NCBI GenBank assembly: GCA_016744675.1
Contig: JADGDX010000005.1
Location: forward strand, 1-64,000
Length of the DNA: 64,000 nucleotides
Reading direction: 5' to 3'
Source: Desulfuromusa sp.
GTDB lineage: Bacteria > Desulfobacterota > Desulfuromonadia > Desulfuromonadales > Geopsychrobacteraceae
Shown here piece after piece: positions 50,955 to 60,334 of the stretch. The stretch's first letter is position 1. Every line of letters begins with the position of its first letter. Position numbers and translations under genes: made by a program. Under the pieces are notes generated by a model that saw only the letters and a program-made list of their open reading frames with translations, made no database searches and was not told the DNA's origin.

Positions 50955-51720
50955 TGAGTTGATATTAACCGATGTGACCAAGCGCTTCGGGGGACTAACC
51001 GCCGTAGACGCTTTAAGTTTCAAGGTTGAAGAGGGGCAGATCTATGGAATTATCGGCCCTAATGGAGCAGGAAAAACAACTGTTTTTAACTGCATTACCG
51101 GCATCTATAAATCAGAAGAAGGTTCTGTCAACTGGCGCGGTGAAGAAATCCGCGGGCTGACCCCTTACCAGATTGTTGATCGCGGTATCGTTCGTACTTT
51201 TCAAACAATCCGCTTATTCGGTCAGATGTCAGTCGCTGAGAACATTATGAGTGGCCGCCACATCAAGAGTATGCAGAGTTGGTGGCACGGCATCATCCCC
51301 ACTCCGGGGAAAAAACGTGATGAACTGGAGAACTGGCGTAAAGTTGAAGAGCAGCTTGAGTTTTTTAAACTCAGTGAATTTGCAGCGACTCCCGTTGGAT
51401 CCCTCCCCTATGGCATTCAGCGTCGGGTTGAAATGGCGCGAGCAATGGCTGTTGATCCGAGCCTGCTGATTCTTGATGAACCTGCAGCTGGGCTCAACGA
51501 CAAAGAGACCCTTGAGTTACTTGAAACTATTTTTAAAATTCGCGATAAAGATGTCACGGTTCTACTGATCGAACACGATATGGACATGGTCATGGAAGTC
51601 ACTGACTATTTGACGGTTATCAACTTCGGTAAAAAAATTGCTGAGGGAACTCCGTCAGACGTTCAGAAAAACCCAGCTGTTATCGAAGCCTACCTGGGAA
51701 GTGAGGATGACGATGAGTAA
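50944..51720 (+). CDS. livG: LIV-type ABC transporter ATPase LivG
   Basis: GPNGAGKTTVFNCITG, LPYGIQRRVEMARAMA. Confidence 0.95.
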   Translation: MARNELILTDVTKRFGGLTAVDALSFKVEEGQIYGIIGPNGAGKTTVFNCITGIYKSEEGSVNWRGEEIRGLTPYQIVDRGIVRTFQTIRLFGQMSVAENIMSGRHIKSMQSWWHGIIPTPGKKRDELENWRKVEEQLEFFKLSEFAATPVGSLPYGIQRRVEMARAMAVDPSLLILDEPAAGLNDKETLELLETIFKIRDKDVTVLLIEHDMDMVMEVTDYLTVINFGKKIAEGTPSDVQKNPAVIEAYLGSEDDDE

Positions 51721-52432
51721 CGATGTCCTGTTTGAAATAAAAGATCTTGAGGTTTCCTACGGGAGTATTGCCGCAATTAAAGGAATCTCCCTTCAAGTCC
51801 ATAAAGGTGAAATTGTTACTATTCTTGGTGCCAATGGTGCGGGCAAAACAACGACGATGCGCACCATCAGTCAGCTATTAAAGGCAAAATCAGGTTCAAT
51901 CACCTTTAAGGGTCAGGAACTGACTCAGCTTCCAGCCCATAAAATTGTTAAACTCGGCATCAGCCACTCACCGGAAGGTCGTCGCGTTTTTGGCATCTTA
52001 ACAGTCGAAGAAAACCTGATGCTTGGTGCCTTCAGCCGCAGCAAAATGAACAAAGAAACTCTAAAGTGGGTCTATGAACTTTTCCCACGCTTGCAAGAGC
52101 GCCGCAAACAATTAGCCGGAACCCTCTCCGGCGGTGAGCAACAAATGCTTGCTATCGGTCGTTCATTGATGAGCGATCCCGAAATGCTATTACTCGATGA
52201 GCCTTCCCTCGGTATCGCCCCCATATTGGTCAAAGCTATTTTTGAACAAATCAAAGCAATAGCGAACAAAGGGGTGACAGTTCTTCTGGTAGAACAAAAT
52301 GCCAAAGCCGCTCTAAAATTAGCCGATCGCGGCTATGTTCTTGATGTTGGCAAAATAGCATTATCAGGAACATCAGAAGAGTTACTGGCATCGGAGAAAG
52401 TCCAGGAAGCCTATCTAGGTAAAAAAGGGTAG
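51713..52432 (+). CDS. livF: LIV-type ABC transporter ATPase LivF
   Basis: GANGAGKTTTMRTIS, LSGGEQQMLAIGRSLMS; start MSNDVLFEIKDLEVSYG. Confidence 0.95.
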   Translation: MSNDVLFEIKDLEVSYGSIAAIKGISLQVHKGEIVTILGANGAGKTTTMRTISQLLKAKSGSITFKGQELTQLPAHKIVKLGISHSPEGRRVFGILTVEENLMLGAFSRSKMNKETLKWVYELFPRLQERRKQLAGTLSGGEQQMLAIGRSLMSDPEMLLLDEPSLGIAPILVKAIFEQIKAIANKGVTVLLVEQNAKAALKLADRGYVLDVGKIALSGTSEELLASEKVQEAYLGKKG

Positions 52433-52474
52433 AACACACCACAACAATTTCATCTTTCCACAAAGGGGATAAGT

Positions 52475-53284
52475 ATGAACTTAAAAGATATTCTTGTTCA
52501 TATCGATGACCGTCCAACCTGTTCATCACGGCTACAAGTTGCAATCCAGCTGGCAAAGCAGCAGGAATCCTTGCTAACAGGGATCTATGTCATCCCTCAT
52601 CCCCACTTTGTGAAACATCAGCAATCCTCCCTAGAGGGTGCTGAGGCGGCCCGGGAAAAATTCATCCAAGCAACAAAAAGTGCTGGTCTCGCTTCCGAAT
52701 GGATCTGCATTGACAGCCAAAAAAGTGGCCTCGATATCCCCAATGCACTTAACCTTCACGCCCACTACCGCGATTTGGTTGTCGTCAGTCAAACAGATGA
52801 GGAATCACCAGATCATATTATTCCAGGGAACCTTCCAGAAAAAGCCATTCTCGGTTCCGGACGTCCCGTCCTTATCGTCCCTTATGCCGGATCGTTTGAT
52901 CACACCTTCAAGCGGATTCTTATGGCCTGGCGAGGTGGCCCTGAATCATCCCGTGCTCTCCATGACGCCATGCCCATCCTACGTCAAGTCAATGAGGTCA
53001 GAGTTATTACCATCCAAGGGCGAGAAGGCGATGAAGCCTACCAATCTCACGATGCAGATATTTGCGAGCATATGTCTCGCTACCAACTCCCTCTAATCTG
53101 TGAAAAACGTGTCAGTGGCCCTCTAAGTGTTGGTGACATGCTCTTAAACCGCTGTGCCGATTCAGGGGCTGACTTACTGATCATGGGAGCGACATCTCAA
53201 TCACGGCGTGGCTATCAGACTCTTGGAGAAACAGGACAGCACCTCCTCAAGTGCATGACGGTTCCAGTTATTATGTCCCATTAA
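52475..53284 (+). CDS. Universal stress protein family protein
   Basis: Tandem Usp-like folds; DLLIMGATSQSRRGY..TVPVIMSH. Confidence 0.85.
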   Translation: MNLKDILVHIDDRPTCSSRLQVAIQLAKQQESLLTGIYVIPHPHFVKHQQSSLEGAEAAREKFIQATKSAGLASEWICIDSQKSGLDIPNALNLHAHYRDLVVVSQTDEESPDHIIPGNLPEKAILGSGRPVLIVPYAGSFDHTFKRILMAWRGGPESSRALHDAMPILRQVNEVRVITIQGREGDEAYQSHDADICEHMSRYQLPLICEKRVSGPLSVGDMLLNRCADSGADLLIMGATSQSRRGYQTLGETGQHLLKCMTVPVIMSH

Positions 53285-53307
53285 ACTTTCCATTATCGAG
53301 TCTCAAT

Positions 53308-54753
53308 ATGGACAGGACCATTCAGGAACTAACGTGGGAACACAACACAATTATTGACTCGTCATCAGACGGCCTATTTGTGTGCGACGGTCAAGGTATA
53401 ATCTTACGTGTTAATCCTGCTTCAGAGCGGATTAACCATGCGACAGCAAAAGAACTCGTAGGAAAAGATTACCTCGATGCCGCCCGAGAGGGTTTGGTTA
53501 TCCTCCCTTCAGCTGCACTCGAAGCAATTAAAAAATCAGCACAGGTCAGTCTGCTTCAGGAAAATCGCTTCGGCCGGAAATTAATTTCAACAGCGACCCC
53601 AGTTTTTGACGATCATGATCAATTGATCCGGGTCGTTGTCAGTGAACGTGATATCACTGAAATTGACCGTCTGCAGCACGAACTCGAAAAACAACAGGCC
53701 CTGGGCGATCAATTCAGGCAACAAATCCTTGAGCTACAGCCGCTACAGCGGGACAGTCTTCAGATCATTGCCGAAAGCCCCCGTATGATCAAAACAATCC
53801 GACAATCGTTGAAATTAAGCAGGGTCGACTCAACAGTCCTTATTCTCGGTGAATCCGGAGTCGGTAAAGGGCTGATTGCTGATATCATCCACGAACATTC
53901 CCCACGCGCTGAAAAACCCATCATCAAACTCAACTGCGGTGCGATTCCCGAGACTTTGATCGAAGCAGAACTCTTCGGCTATAACAAAGGAGCTTTCACT
54001 GGGGCAGCAAACAACAAGCCAGGGCTGCTAGAAATTGCTGATGGAGGGACAATCTTTCTCGATGAGATCGCCGAACTTCCTACGGCTTCACAGGTCAAAC
54101 TTTTACGCTTTATGGAAGATGGCCTCATCACTCGCTTGGGCAGTACCGAGAGTCGTCGCATCGATGTCCGTATTCTCGCTGCAACCAACCGCGACTTAGA
54201 AGAAATGCAGGAAAACGGTCAATTTCGTAGCGACCTTTACTACCGTCTCAGCGTTATTCCCCTGCAAATTCCCCCATTACGTGAACGCAAAGAATGCCTG
54301 CTGCCATTAATTCGTTTCTACATTGATCACTTTACCCCTCAGAAAGAGAAGTCTAAGCAGCTAACCAGCGCTGCGATAGATACCCTTATGGCATATCACT
54401 TTCCCGGGAATGTTCGCGAGCTGATGAATATCTGTGAACGCCTCGTTGTCATGTCCGACTCAGAGATGATCGCGATAAATGATCTGCCGCAGACCGTTAT
54501 TTCTGGTCCCACTAGTAAAGTCCTGAATGGAACGGGAAGTTGGCCACAAGAGATGAGTATGGCGCAGATTCTAGAAACAGTTGAGCGTGATGTTCTCCTG
54601 ACAGCTGCTAGACGCTACCACAGACAACAAGACATTGCTGCGGGACTAAGCTTGAGTCAGCCAACTGTAGCCCGCAAACTTCAGAAGTACGGGCTAAGTT
54701 CACAGTTTGATAAAATGTCCGCGACTGACGACGAAAACAATGAAAGAAATTGA
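53308..54753 (+). CDS. Sigma54-dependent enhancer-binding regulator with one PAS domain (paralogue of 43029-44753)
   Basis: [37 protein letters not shown]-terminal HTH. Confidence 0.94.
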   Translation: MDRTIQELTWEHNTIIDSSSDGLFVCDGQGIILRVNPASERINHATAKELVGKDYLDAAREGLVILPSAALEAIKKSAQVSLLQENRFGRKLISTATPVFDDHDQLIRVVVSERDITEIDRLQHELEKQQALGDQFRQQILELQPLQRDSLQIIAESPRMIKTIRQSLKLSRVDSTVLILGESGVGKGLIADIIHEHSPRAEKPIIKLNCGAIPETLIEAELFGYNKGAFTGAANNKPGLLEIADGGTIFLDEIAELPTASQVKLLRFMEDGLITRLGSTESRRIDVRILAATNRDLEEMQENGQFRSDLYYRLSVIPLQIPPLRERKECLLPLIRFYIDHFTPQKEKSKQLTSAAIDTLMAYHFPGNVRELMNICERLVVMSDSEMIAINDLPQTVISGPTSKVLNGTGSWPQEMSMAQILETVERDVLLTAARRYHRQQDIAAGLSLSQPTVARKLQKYGLSSQFDKMSATDDENNERN

Positions 54754-54782
54754 GAAGCTTTTAAAGCCCCCAGAAGGTTGTC

Positions 54783-55145
54783 ATGAAATCCAAAAACAAC
54801 TCGCCACTCTATCAATCTATTTATGATCTTGTCCGTCAGATCCCATCAGGCTCTGTGACAACGTATGGGGCAATCGCCAAACAAGTTCGTTGCTCTGCTC
54901 GTAGCGTGGGATTTGCCATGGCCGCCCTGCCCCCCGGCAACAATATTCCTTGGCAGCGTGTTATCAACAGTCAAGGAAGAATCAGCCAACGCAGTGATGG
55001 GGAAGGAAATATCCTTCAGCATGATCTTCTCAGTATCGAGGGAATTCAATTTAATAAGACAGGGCGAATTGACTTGAAAAACTGCAGTTGGGACATTGCG
55101 AACTATGTGGAAGCTTCAGAAAAGAAACGGGATAAACATTCTTGA
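54783..55145 (+). CDS. Alkyltransferase-like (ATL) protein
   Basis: MGMT C-domain fold with PWQRV replacing PCHRV. Confidence 0.9.
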   Translation: MKSKNNSPLYQSIYDLVRQIPSGSVTTYGAIAKQVRCSARSVGFAMAALPPGNNIPWQRVINSQGRISQRSDGEGNILQHDLLSIEGIQFNKTGRIDLKNCSWDIANYVEASEKKRDKHS

Positions 55146-55676
55146 ATTGCCCTTATAGACCCTATACTCTTCCCCCCAAAAAGCGACATTCTCACCCTCT
55201 TCGACCTTAGCTGTCAAAAAAAGGGCGAGAGAGACCAAACTCACAACAACAAGGGTCAATAAATCAATTCGCTTCAAAAATGCACCCCACGCCAATAACA
55301 ACAGAGACGTGTACATCGGATGACGGATATAGCGATATAACCCATCAACAACAAGAAATTGGGTGTTTTCAAAAAACAGATTTTCAGGAGATGATTGGCG
55401 AACACTCTGTCCACCAAAGCGGCGTAAAACGCCCAGCCCATGAATCACCAAAACCACCGAAATAAAAAGTAATAGCCAAGAAAGACATTGCCATCCAGAA
55501 AAGGGGCGTTCAAACCAAACAGGCTGATTGTACAGAACGAGGCAAGCAATACCCTCAAAAGCGAAGTAGCGATAGAATCCATGAGAGCGCGGATTACACA
55601 GCGATCGCCAAGACACAATTGTCAAGAAAATGGTAGCGATGACAAAAACAACTAAACGCAGTACAATTGAATCCAA
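55116..55676 (-). CDS. Isoprenylcysteine carboxyl methyltransferase-like integral membrane protein
   Basis: GLYRYIRHPMYTSLLLLAWG, EEYRVYKG. Confidence 0.82.
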   Translation of the reverse strand: MDSIVLRLVVFVIATIFLTIVSWRSLCNPRSHGFYRYFAFEGIACLVLYNQPVWFERPFSGWQCLSWLLLFISVVLVIHGLGVLRRFGGQSVRQSSPENLFFENTQFLVVDGLYRYIRHPMYTSLLLLAWGAFLKRIDLLTLVVVSLVSLALFLTAKVEEGENVAFWGEEYRVYKGNSRMFIPFLF

Positions 55677-55731
55677 TTTGACATTTTCTCCAGCTTAAAT
55701 CATGACGTCACAATGAGCCGTCAGCCTGACC

Positions 55732-56634
55732 TTGGATAATAACATGAATGATTCTCAGCCCGAGCAACAAAATACCCCGACTGATAACTATGAGCAGATC
55801 AACATACAGCCACAGAAAAAAAGCTTGCTGCGCAAATTAGGTCCCATTGGCCTCCTTCTATTTTATCTTTTTGGCAAACTAAAATATTTGGGAGTCATTC
55901 TGCAGATTGGCAAGTTCAAAACCTTCATTACCATGCTGATCAGCATCTGGGCTTATGCCATGTTTTGGGGTTGGCCTTTTGCGGTTGGTTTTGTCGCGCT
56001 GTTATTTATTCACGAGATGGGACATGTTGCCGCGTTACGGATGCAAGGGATCAAAGCAACAGCGCCAATGTTCATCCCCTTTATGGGAGCCTTTATCGGC
56101 ATGAAACAGATGCCAAAAGATGCTTTTGCCGAAGCGGTAATGGCCTATGGCGGTCCACTCCTTGGCACTCTGGGGGCAATTGTCTGCGCCGTTATCGGTC
56201 TACTCACGGACAATCCTTTCTGGTACGCATTGGCCATGACAGGTTTTTTACTCAACCTATTCAATCTACTGCCGATCTCCCCCCTCGACGGAGGTCGTAT
56301 CATCGGTATCATCAGCCCCAAACTTTGGATTGTTGGCTTAATCGGAGCCATTGCCCTTTTTTATTACACCTGGTCTCCAATTATTGGCCTGATTATTCTC
56401 ATGGGGAGTTTTCAGATATACTCATCGACAAAACGTTCCTCAGCAGAAAAATCACGATATTATGCGGTCAGCCCAGGAAAACGAATTGGGATGGGGTTAG
56501 CTTTTCTGGCATTGCTAGCTGTCACATCGATTGGAATGGTCGCCATGCAAATCCCTCTTAATAACTTTCAACAACATGGACATTTCACCCAGGAACCAAT
56601 AGAAGACAACAGCACACTGATCAAAATTCGCTAA
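55732..56634 (+). CDS. Site-2 protease family (M50) membrane protein
   Basis: LFIHEMGHVAAL, NLLPISPLDGGRI. Confidence 0.9.
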   Translation: MDNNMNDSQPEQQNTPTDNYEQINIQPQKKSLLRKLGPIGLLLFYLFGKLKYLGVILQIGKFKTFITMLISIWAYAMFWGWPFAVGFVALLFIHEMGHVAALRMQGIKATAPMFIPFMGAFIGMKQMPKDAFAEAVMAYGGPLLGTLGAIVCAVIGLLTDNPFWYALAMTGFLLNLFNLLPISPLDGGRIIGIISPKLWIVGLIGAIALFYYTWSPIIGLIILMGSFQIYSSTKRSSAEKSRYYAVSPGKRIGMGLAFLALLAVTSIGMVAMQIPLNNFQQHGHFTQEPIEDNSTLIKIR

Positions 56635-56761
56635 AAACTTATAGCCTAGGTGAGCTCATTCCTCAAAAGAGGATTCTCTCCATGTCCTGCCATAGATTTT
56701 CAAAATCTTTTTTGCTAATCTTCCGGCAGCACAAAATAGCCCTTAAACATAAGGACATAAA

Positions 56762-57139
56762 ATGAAATCGCAAGACAAAATACTCCTCTACGGGTTCACG
56801 GCCTTCAGTGTCATCATTTCATTCCTGTTCGTTTTTTATGCCGTCACTGTCAACTTTAGTAGCGACGCCTCTCAATGGCTGAAGACCTTCTCCTATGTCG
56901 CTGGTGGGTACGGTTTGTTTAATATTTACATCCTAAGCTGGGCATGGCGCACTCAAGCCGAATTGGCTTCTAAAATTGACCTTGTTATTGCCGCATGTTT
57001 TTTCGGAGTTTTCATCATGGATACCGTACGCGAAGGTTTTTCTGGCGGGATGACAACAATTGGCGGAATAATTGGGCTTGCGATAGTCTTGCTTATTAAC
57101 TGGTTTGCAGTCAAAAAAGCATGCCAGAGGGAGGTCTAA
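56762..57139 (+). CDS. Four-TM membrane protein, function unknown
   Basis: Hydrophobic segments; RBS region upstream. Confidence 0.6.
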   Translation: MKSQDKILLYGFTAFSVIISFLFVFYAVTVNFSSDASQWLKTFSYVAGGYGLFNIYILSWAWRTQAELASKIDLVIAACFFGVFIMDTVREGFSGGMTTIGGIIGLAIVLLINWFAVKKACQREV

Positions 57140-57152
57140 ACTTCTCCCTTAA

Positions 57153-57168
57153 TATTCATTTTTGAATA
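57153..57168. promoter_or_regulatory. Candidate UAS upstream of glycyl radical enzyme promoter
   Basis: TATTCA-TTTT-TGAATA perfect inverted repeat, about 110 bp upstream of the -24 box. Confidence 0.35.
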
Positions 57169-57279
57169 AAATATTTGTATTTGAATTTTTCTTGATCGGA
57201 CCACTCTCCGCACAACCACATGAGTAGTAGTTTTATTCATAAATTCAGCATGTTAACTATCAACTCAATTCATCCCTAT

Positions 57280-57294
57280 TGGCACTCAAATTGC
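57280..57294 (+). promoter_or_regulatory. Sigma54 (-24/-12) promoter
   Basis: TGGCAC-TCAAA-TTGC, about 60 bp upstream of the gene start. Confidence 0.85.
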
Positions 57295-57353
57295 TATTAA
57301 CTTATCAAAAGAACAGATCTCGCTCATGACTCATTTTGACAAAAGGTATTGCA

Positions 57354-59810
57354 ATGAAAAGAATTGACGACCACAAGGCCTCTCCGGAACGCGGTCCCGC
57401 ATGTGAGGGCAACTATTACCCCAAAACCAGAGCAGAAGAAACTCCGGGGATGAACATACGCATTCAACGCCTGCGTCAACTCAGCGTGGATAGCGAACCC
57501 AGCCTGTCAATCGAACGTGCTATTCACGAAACGGCCTTTTACAAAGAAAATCACGGCAAATTTTCAACTCCCGTGCTTCGTGCCATGAATTTTCATGATC
57601 ATTGCCAAAAGAAAACCCTTTATCTAGGCAACGATGAACTCATTGTCGGAGAGCGTGGCCCCAAACCCAAAGCAGTCCCAACCTTTCCTGAACTCACTTG
57701 CCACAGCGTTGAAGACTTTCATGTCCTCAACACAAGAGAGCAGCAACGCTACACAATCAGTCAGGACGACATCGGGACCTATGCCAAAGAAGTTATCCCC
57801 TACTGGCAAGGAAAAACAATTCGCGAGCGCATCTTTAGCCATGTCCCAAAAGAATGGCAAGCAGCTTACGAAGCCGGATTATTCACAGAATTCATGGAAC
57901 AGCGTGCTCCCGGACATACAGCCCTTGACGGGCAGATATACTCAAAAGGAATGGTCGATTTCAAAAAGCAGATTGCCTCTGAGATCGATTCCCTTGACTA
58001 CCTCAATGATCCGGAAGCAACTGACAAGGCGGAAGAGCTCAAAGCAATGGCGATCTCTTGTGACGCAGTGATACTTTTTGCCGAACGCCATGCTGATCAT
58101 GCAGAAATGCTAGCAAAGCACGAAAAAAAACCACAACGCATTGCAGAGCTGGAAAAGATAGCCGAAACATGTCGGTGGGTTCCAGCCCATGCCCCACGAA
58201 CCTTTCAAGAAGCCATTCAGATGTACTGGTTTGTCCATTTAGGGACAATCACTGAACTCAATGGCTGGGATGCCATGAACCCGGGGCACTTCGACCAACA
58301 TCTGGCTCCCTTCTACAATACAGAAGTCGCCGCAGGAACTCTGACTCGTGAGCAAGCCAAAGAGCTGCTGTGTTGTTTTTGGATCAAAGTCAACAACCAT
58401 CCAGCACCTCCAAAGGTTGGAATTACAGCACGGGAAAGTGGCACCTACAACGACTTTACCAATATCAATATTGGCGGCATCAACGTTGAAGGAAAAGATG
58501 CTGTCAGTGATGTCTCCTATCTCATGCTTGAGATCGTTGAGGAGCTCCACATTCTTCAACCGGGGAGCTCCGTTCACATCAGCAGCAAAACACCTGACCG
58601 CTTCCTTAATGCCGCTTGCAGTGTCATCCGTCAAGGACATGGATACCCTTCTATTTTTAACCCAGACATCTATACAGTTGAATTAATGCGGCAGGGGAAA
58701 TCACTACAAGACGCCAGAGAAGGTGGCTGCAGTGGTTGCATTGAAGTCGGCGCTTTTGGCAAAGAAGCATTTGTGTTAACGGGATACCTTAACGTGCCGA
58801 AAGTTCTTGAAATCACGTTGAACAACGGGATTGACCCTCTTAGCGGAAAAAAAGTGGGAATAGAAACAGGCGACCCTTGCGACTTTACCAGCTACCAAGA
58901 ACTCTATGAAGCATTCCACAAACAACTGAATTTCATCGTCGACACTAAAATCCGGGTCAGCAATTATATTGACCGAATGTTCGCCAAGTATGCTCCTGCA
59001 CCGTTTCTTTCCGTTGTCATAGAAGACTGCATCAGCAAAGGAAAAGATTATTATGATGCCGGTCCACGCTATAACACCAACTATATCCAATGCACCGGGC
59101 TCGGGACAGTCACAGACAGCTTAGCGGCATTAAAAAAACATGCCTTCGACAAACAAACCTTCAGCATGCAGCAGATTCTTGATGCCGTATTAAAAGATTT
59201 CGAGGGAGAAGAATTTCTCCGTCAGACCATCATCAATAAAACGCCTTTCTTTGGCAACGATGATGACTATGCCGATGACATCGCCTTGAAGATCTATCAT
59301 GACCTTCTCTCCGCCATTGATGGCAAACCCAATGTCAAAGGGGAGGCTTTTCACCTTAATATGCTCTCAACAACCTGCCACATCTATTTTGGCAAAGTGA
59401 TGGGAGCCACCCCCAACGGACGTTTTGCTGGAAAATCGATCTCTGACGGGACATCTCCCTCCCACGGAGCCGACACCCATGGCCCTTCAGCAGTGATCAG
59501 GTCATTGACTAAGCTAGATCATACCATGTCGGGTGGCACTCTCCTTAACCAGAGGTTCTTGCCAAGTCTGCTCAAGCGAGATGAAGATATTGTCAAGTTA
59601 GGACAATTAGTCCGCAGCTATTTCACCCTTGGCGGCCATCATATTCAGTTTAATATTGTCGACACAGCGACCCTGCATGCCGCCCAGGAAAACCCCGAGG
59701 ATTATAAAGACCTGCTGGTGCGTATGGCAGGATATAGCGATTATTTCAATGATATGAACAGTGATCTACAACAGGAAGTGATTGAACGAACGGAAAATGA
59801 AGCCTTCTAA
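57354..59810 (+). CDS. Glycyl radical enzyme, HypD-like (trans-4-hydroxyproline dehydratase family)
   Basis: FMEQRAPGHT, ELNGWDAMNPG, ESGTYNDFTNINIGG, SGCIEVGAFGKEAFVLTGY, C-terminal glycyl radical loop VRMAGYSDYF. Confidence 0.82.
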   Translation: MKRIDDHKASPERGPACEGNYYPKTRAEETPGMNIRIQRLRQLSVDSEPSLSIERAIHETAFYKENHGKFSTPVLRAMNFHDHCQKKTLYLGNDELIVGERGPKPKAVPTFPELTCHSVEDFHVLNTREQQRYTISQDDIGTYAKEVIPYWQGKTIRERIFSHVPKEWQAAYEAGLFTEFMEQRAPGHTALDGQIYSKGMVDFKKQIASEIDSLDYLNDPEATDKAEELKAMAISCDAVILFAERHADHAEMLAKHEKKPQRIAELEKIAETCRWVPAHAPRTFQEAIQMYWFVHLGTITELNGWDAMNPGHFDQHLAPFYNTEVAAGTLTREQAKELLCCFWIKVNNHPAPPKVGITARESGTYNDFTNINIGGINVEGKDAVSDVSYLMLEIVEELHILQPGSSVHISSKTPDRFLNAACSVIRQGHGYPSIFNPDIYTVELMRQGKSLQDAREGGCSGCIEVGAFGKEAFVLTGYLNVPKVLEITLNNGIDPLSGKKVGIETGDPCDFTSYQELYEAFHKQLNFIVDTKIRVSNYIDRMFAKYAPAPFLSVVIEDCISKGKDYYDAGPRYNTNYIQCTGLGTVTDSLAALKKHAFDKQTFSMQQILDAVLKDFEGEEFLRQTIINKTPFFGNDDDYADDIALKIYHDLLSAIDGKPNVKGEAFHLNMLSTTCHIYFGKVMGATPNGRFAGKSISDGTSPSHGADTHGPSAVIRSLTKLDHTMSGGTLLNQRFLPSLLKRDEDIVKLGQLVRSYFTLGGHHIQFNIVDTATLHAAQENPEDYKDLLVRMAGYSDYFNDMNSDLQQEVIERTENEAF

Positions 59811-59954
59811 GCCCCACTGGTGTAATTTACGCCTTTGACTGCCTCCCCCCTTTGCCAGCGCTGGAGTGGAGCAAATATTTGACGATTAAGCGAGGAATGT
59901 TTGAGCCGCAGGCGAGTTTTGCGAGCGCGTCAATTATTTACAGAACGGAAGGAA

Positions 59955-60266
59955 CCTGCCGCAGGCAGGCGGGAGCATCGGGGTCGCTTTCTTTTGGTTC
60001 CGTTTTCTTTGTCGATACAAAGAAAATGAACTCGGCTGGCGGGCCGAACCCCGCCGGTCCTGACTTTTACTTTCGTATAAAGTGAAGGATAAAGGTTGCG
60101 GGGATGCGCCCCCGCACGTCGCTTTACTCTTTTGTACACCACAAAAGAGTAAACAGAAAAAGGTGCCAGAATTCCTTGCCCTTCGGGTACCCTCCATTAC
60201 ACTGCACTTTACAGCGAAGAAAAAAACTCGCCTTTGGCTCAAACATTTTTCTTCGAATTCCTGTAA
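59955..60266. repeat. Array of at least six consecutive strong hairpins in the GRE-activase intergenic region
   Basis: CCTGCCgcaGGCAGG; TTTTCTTTGTcgatACAAAGAAAA; GGCGGGccgaacCCCGCC; TGCGGGG..CCCCGCA; TTTACTCTTTTGTacaccACAAAAGAGTAAA; TTACAGCGAAGAAAAA..TTTTTCTTCG..CTGTAA. Confidence 0.85.
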
Positions 60267-60334
60267 GGTTCCGTTTCTCTCCGGCGGCGTCACACGGGTT
60301 GGAAGAGCAACAATAAAAAAGCAAAGGACACCCC

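Noticed and set aside
55965-56561. 198-aa ORF overlapping the M50 protease gene in another frame
   Set aside because: The HEMGH/DGG-containing frame is clearly the coding one
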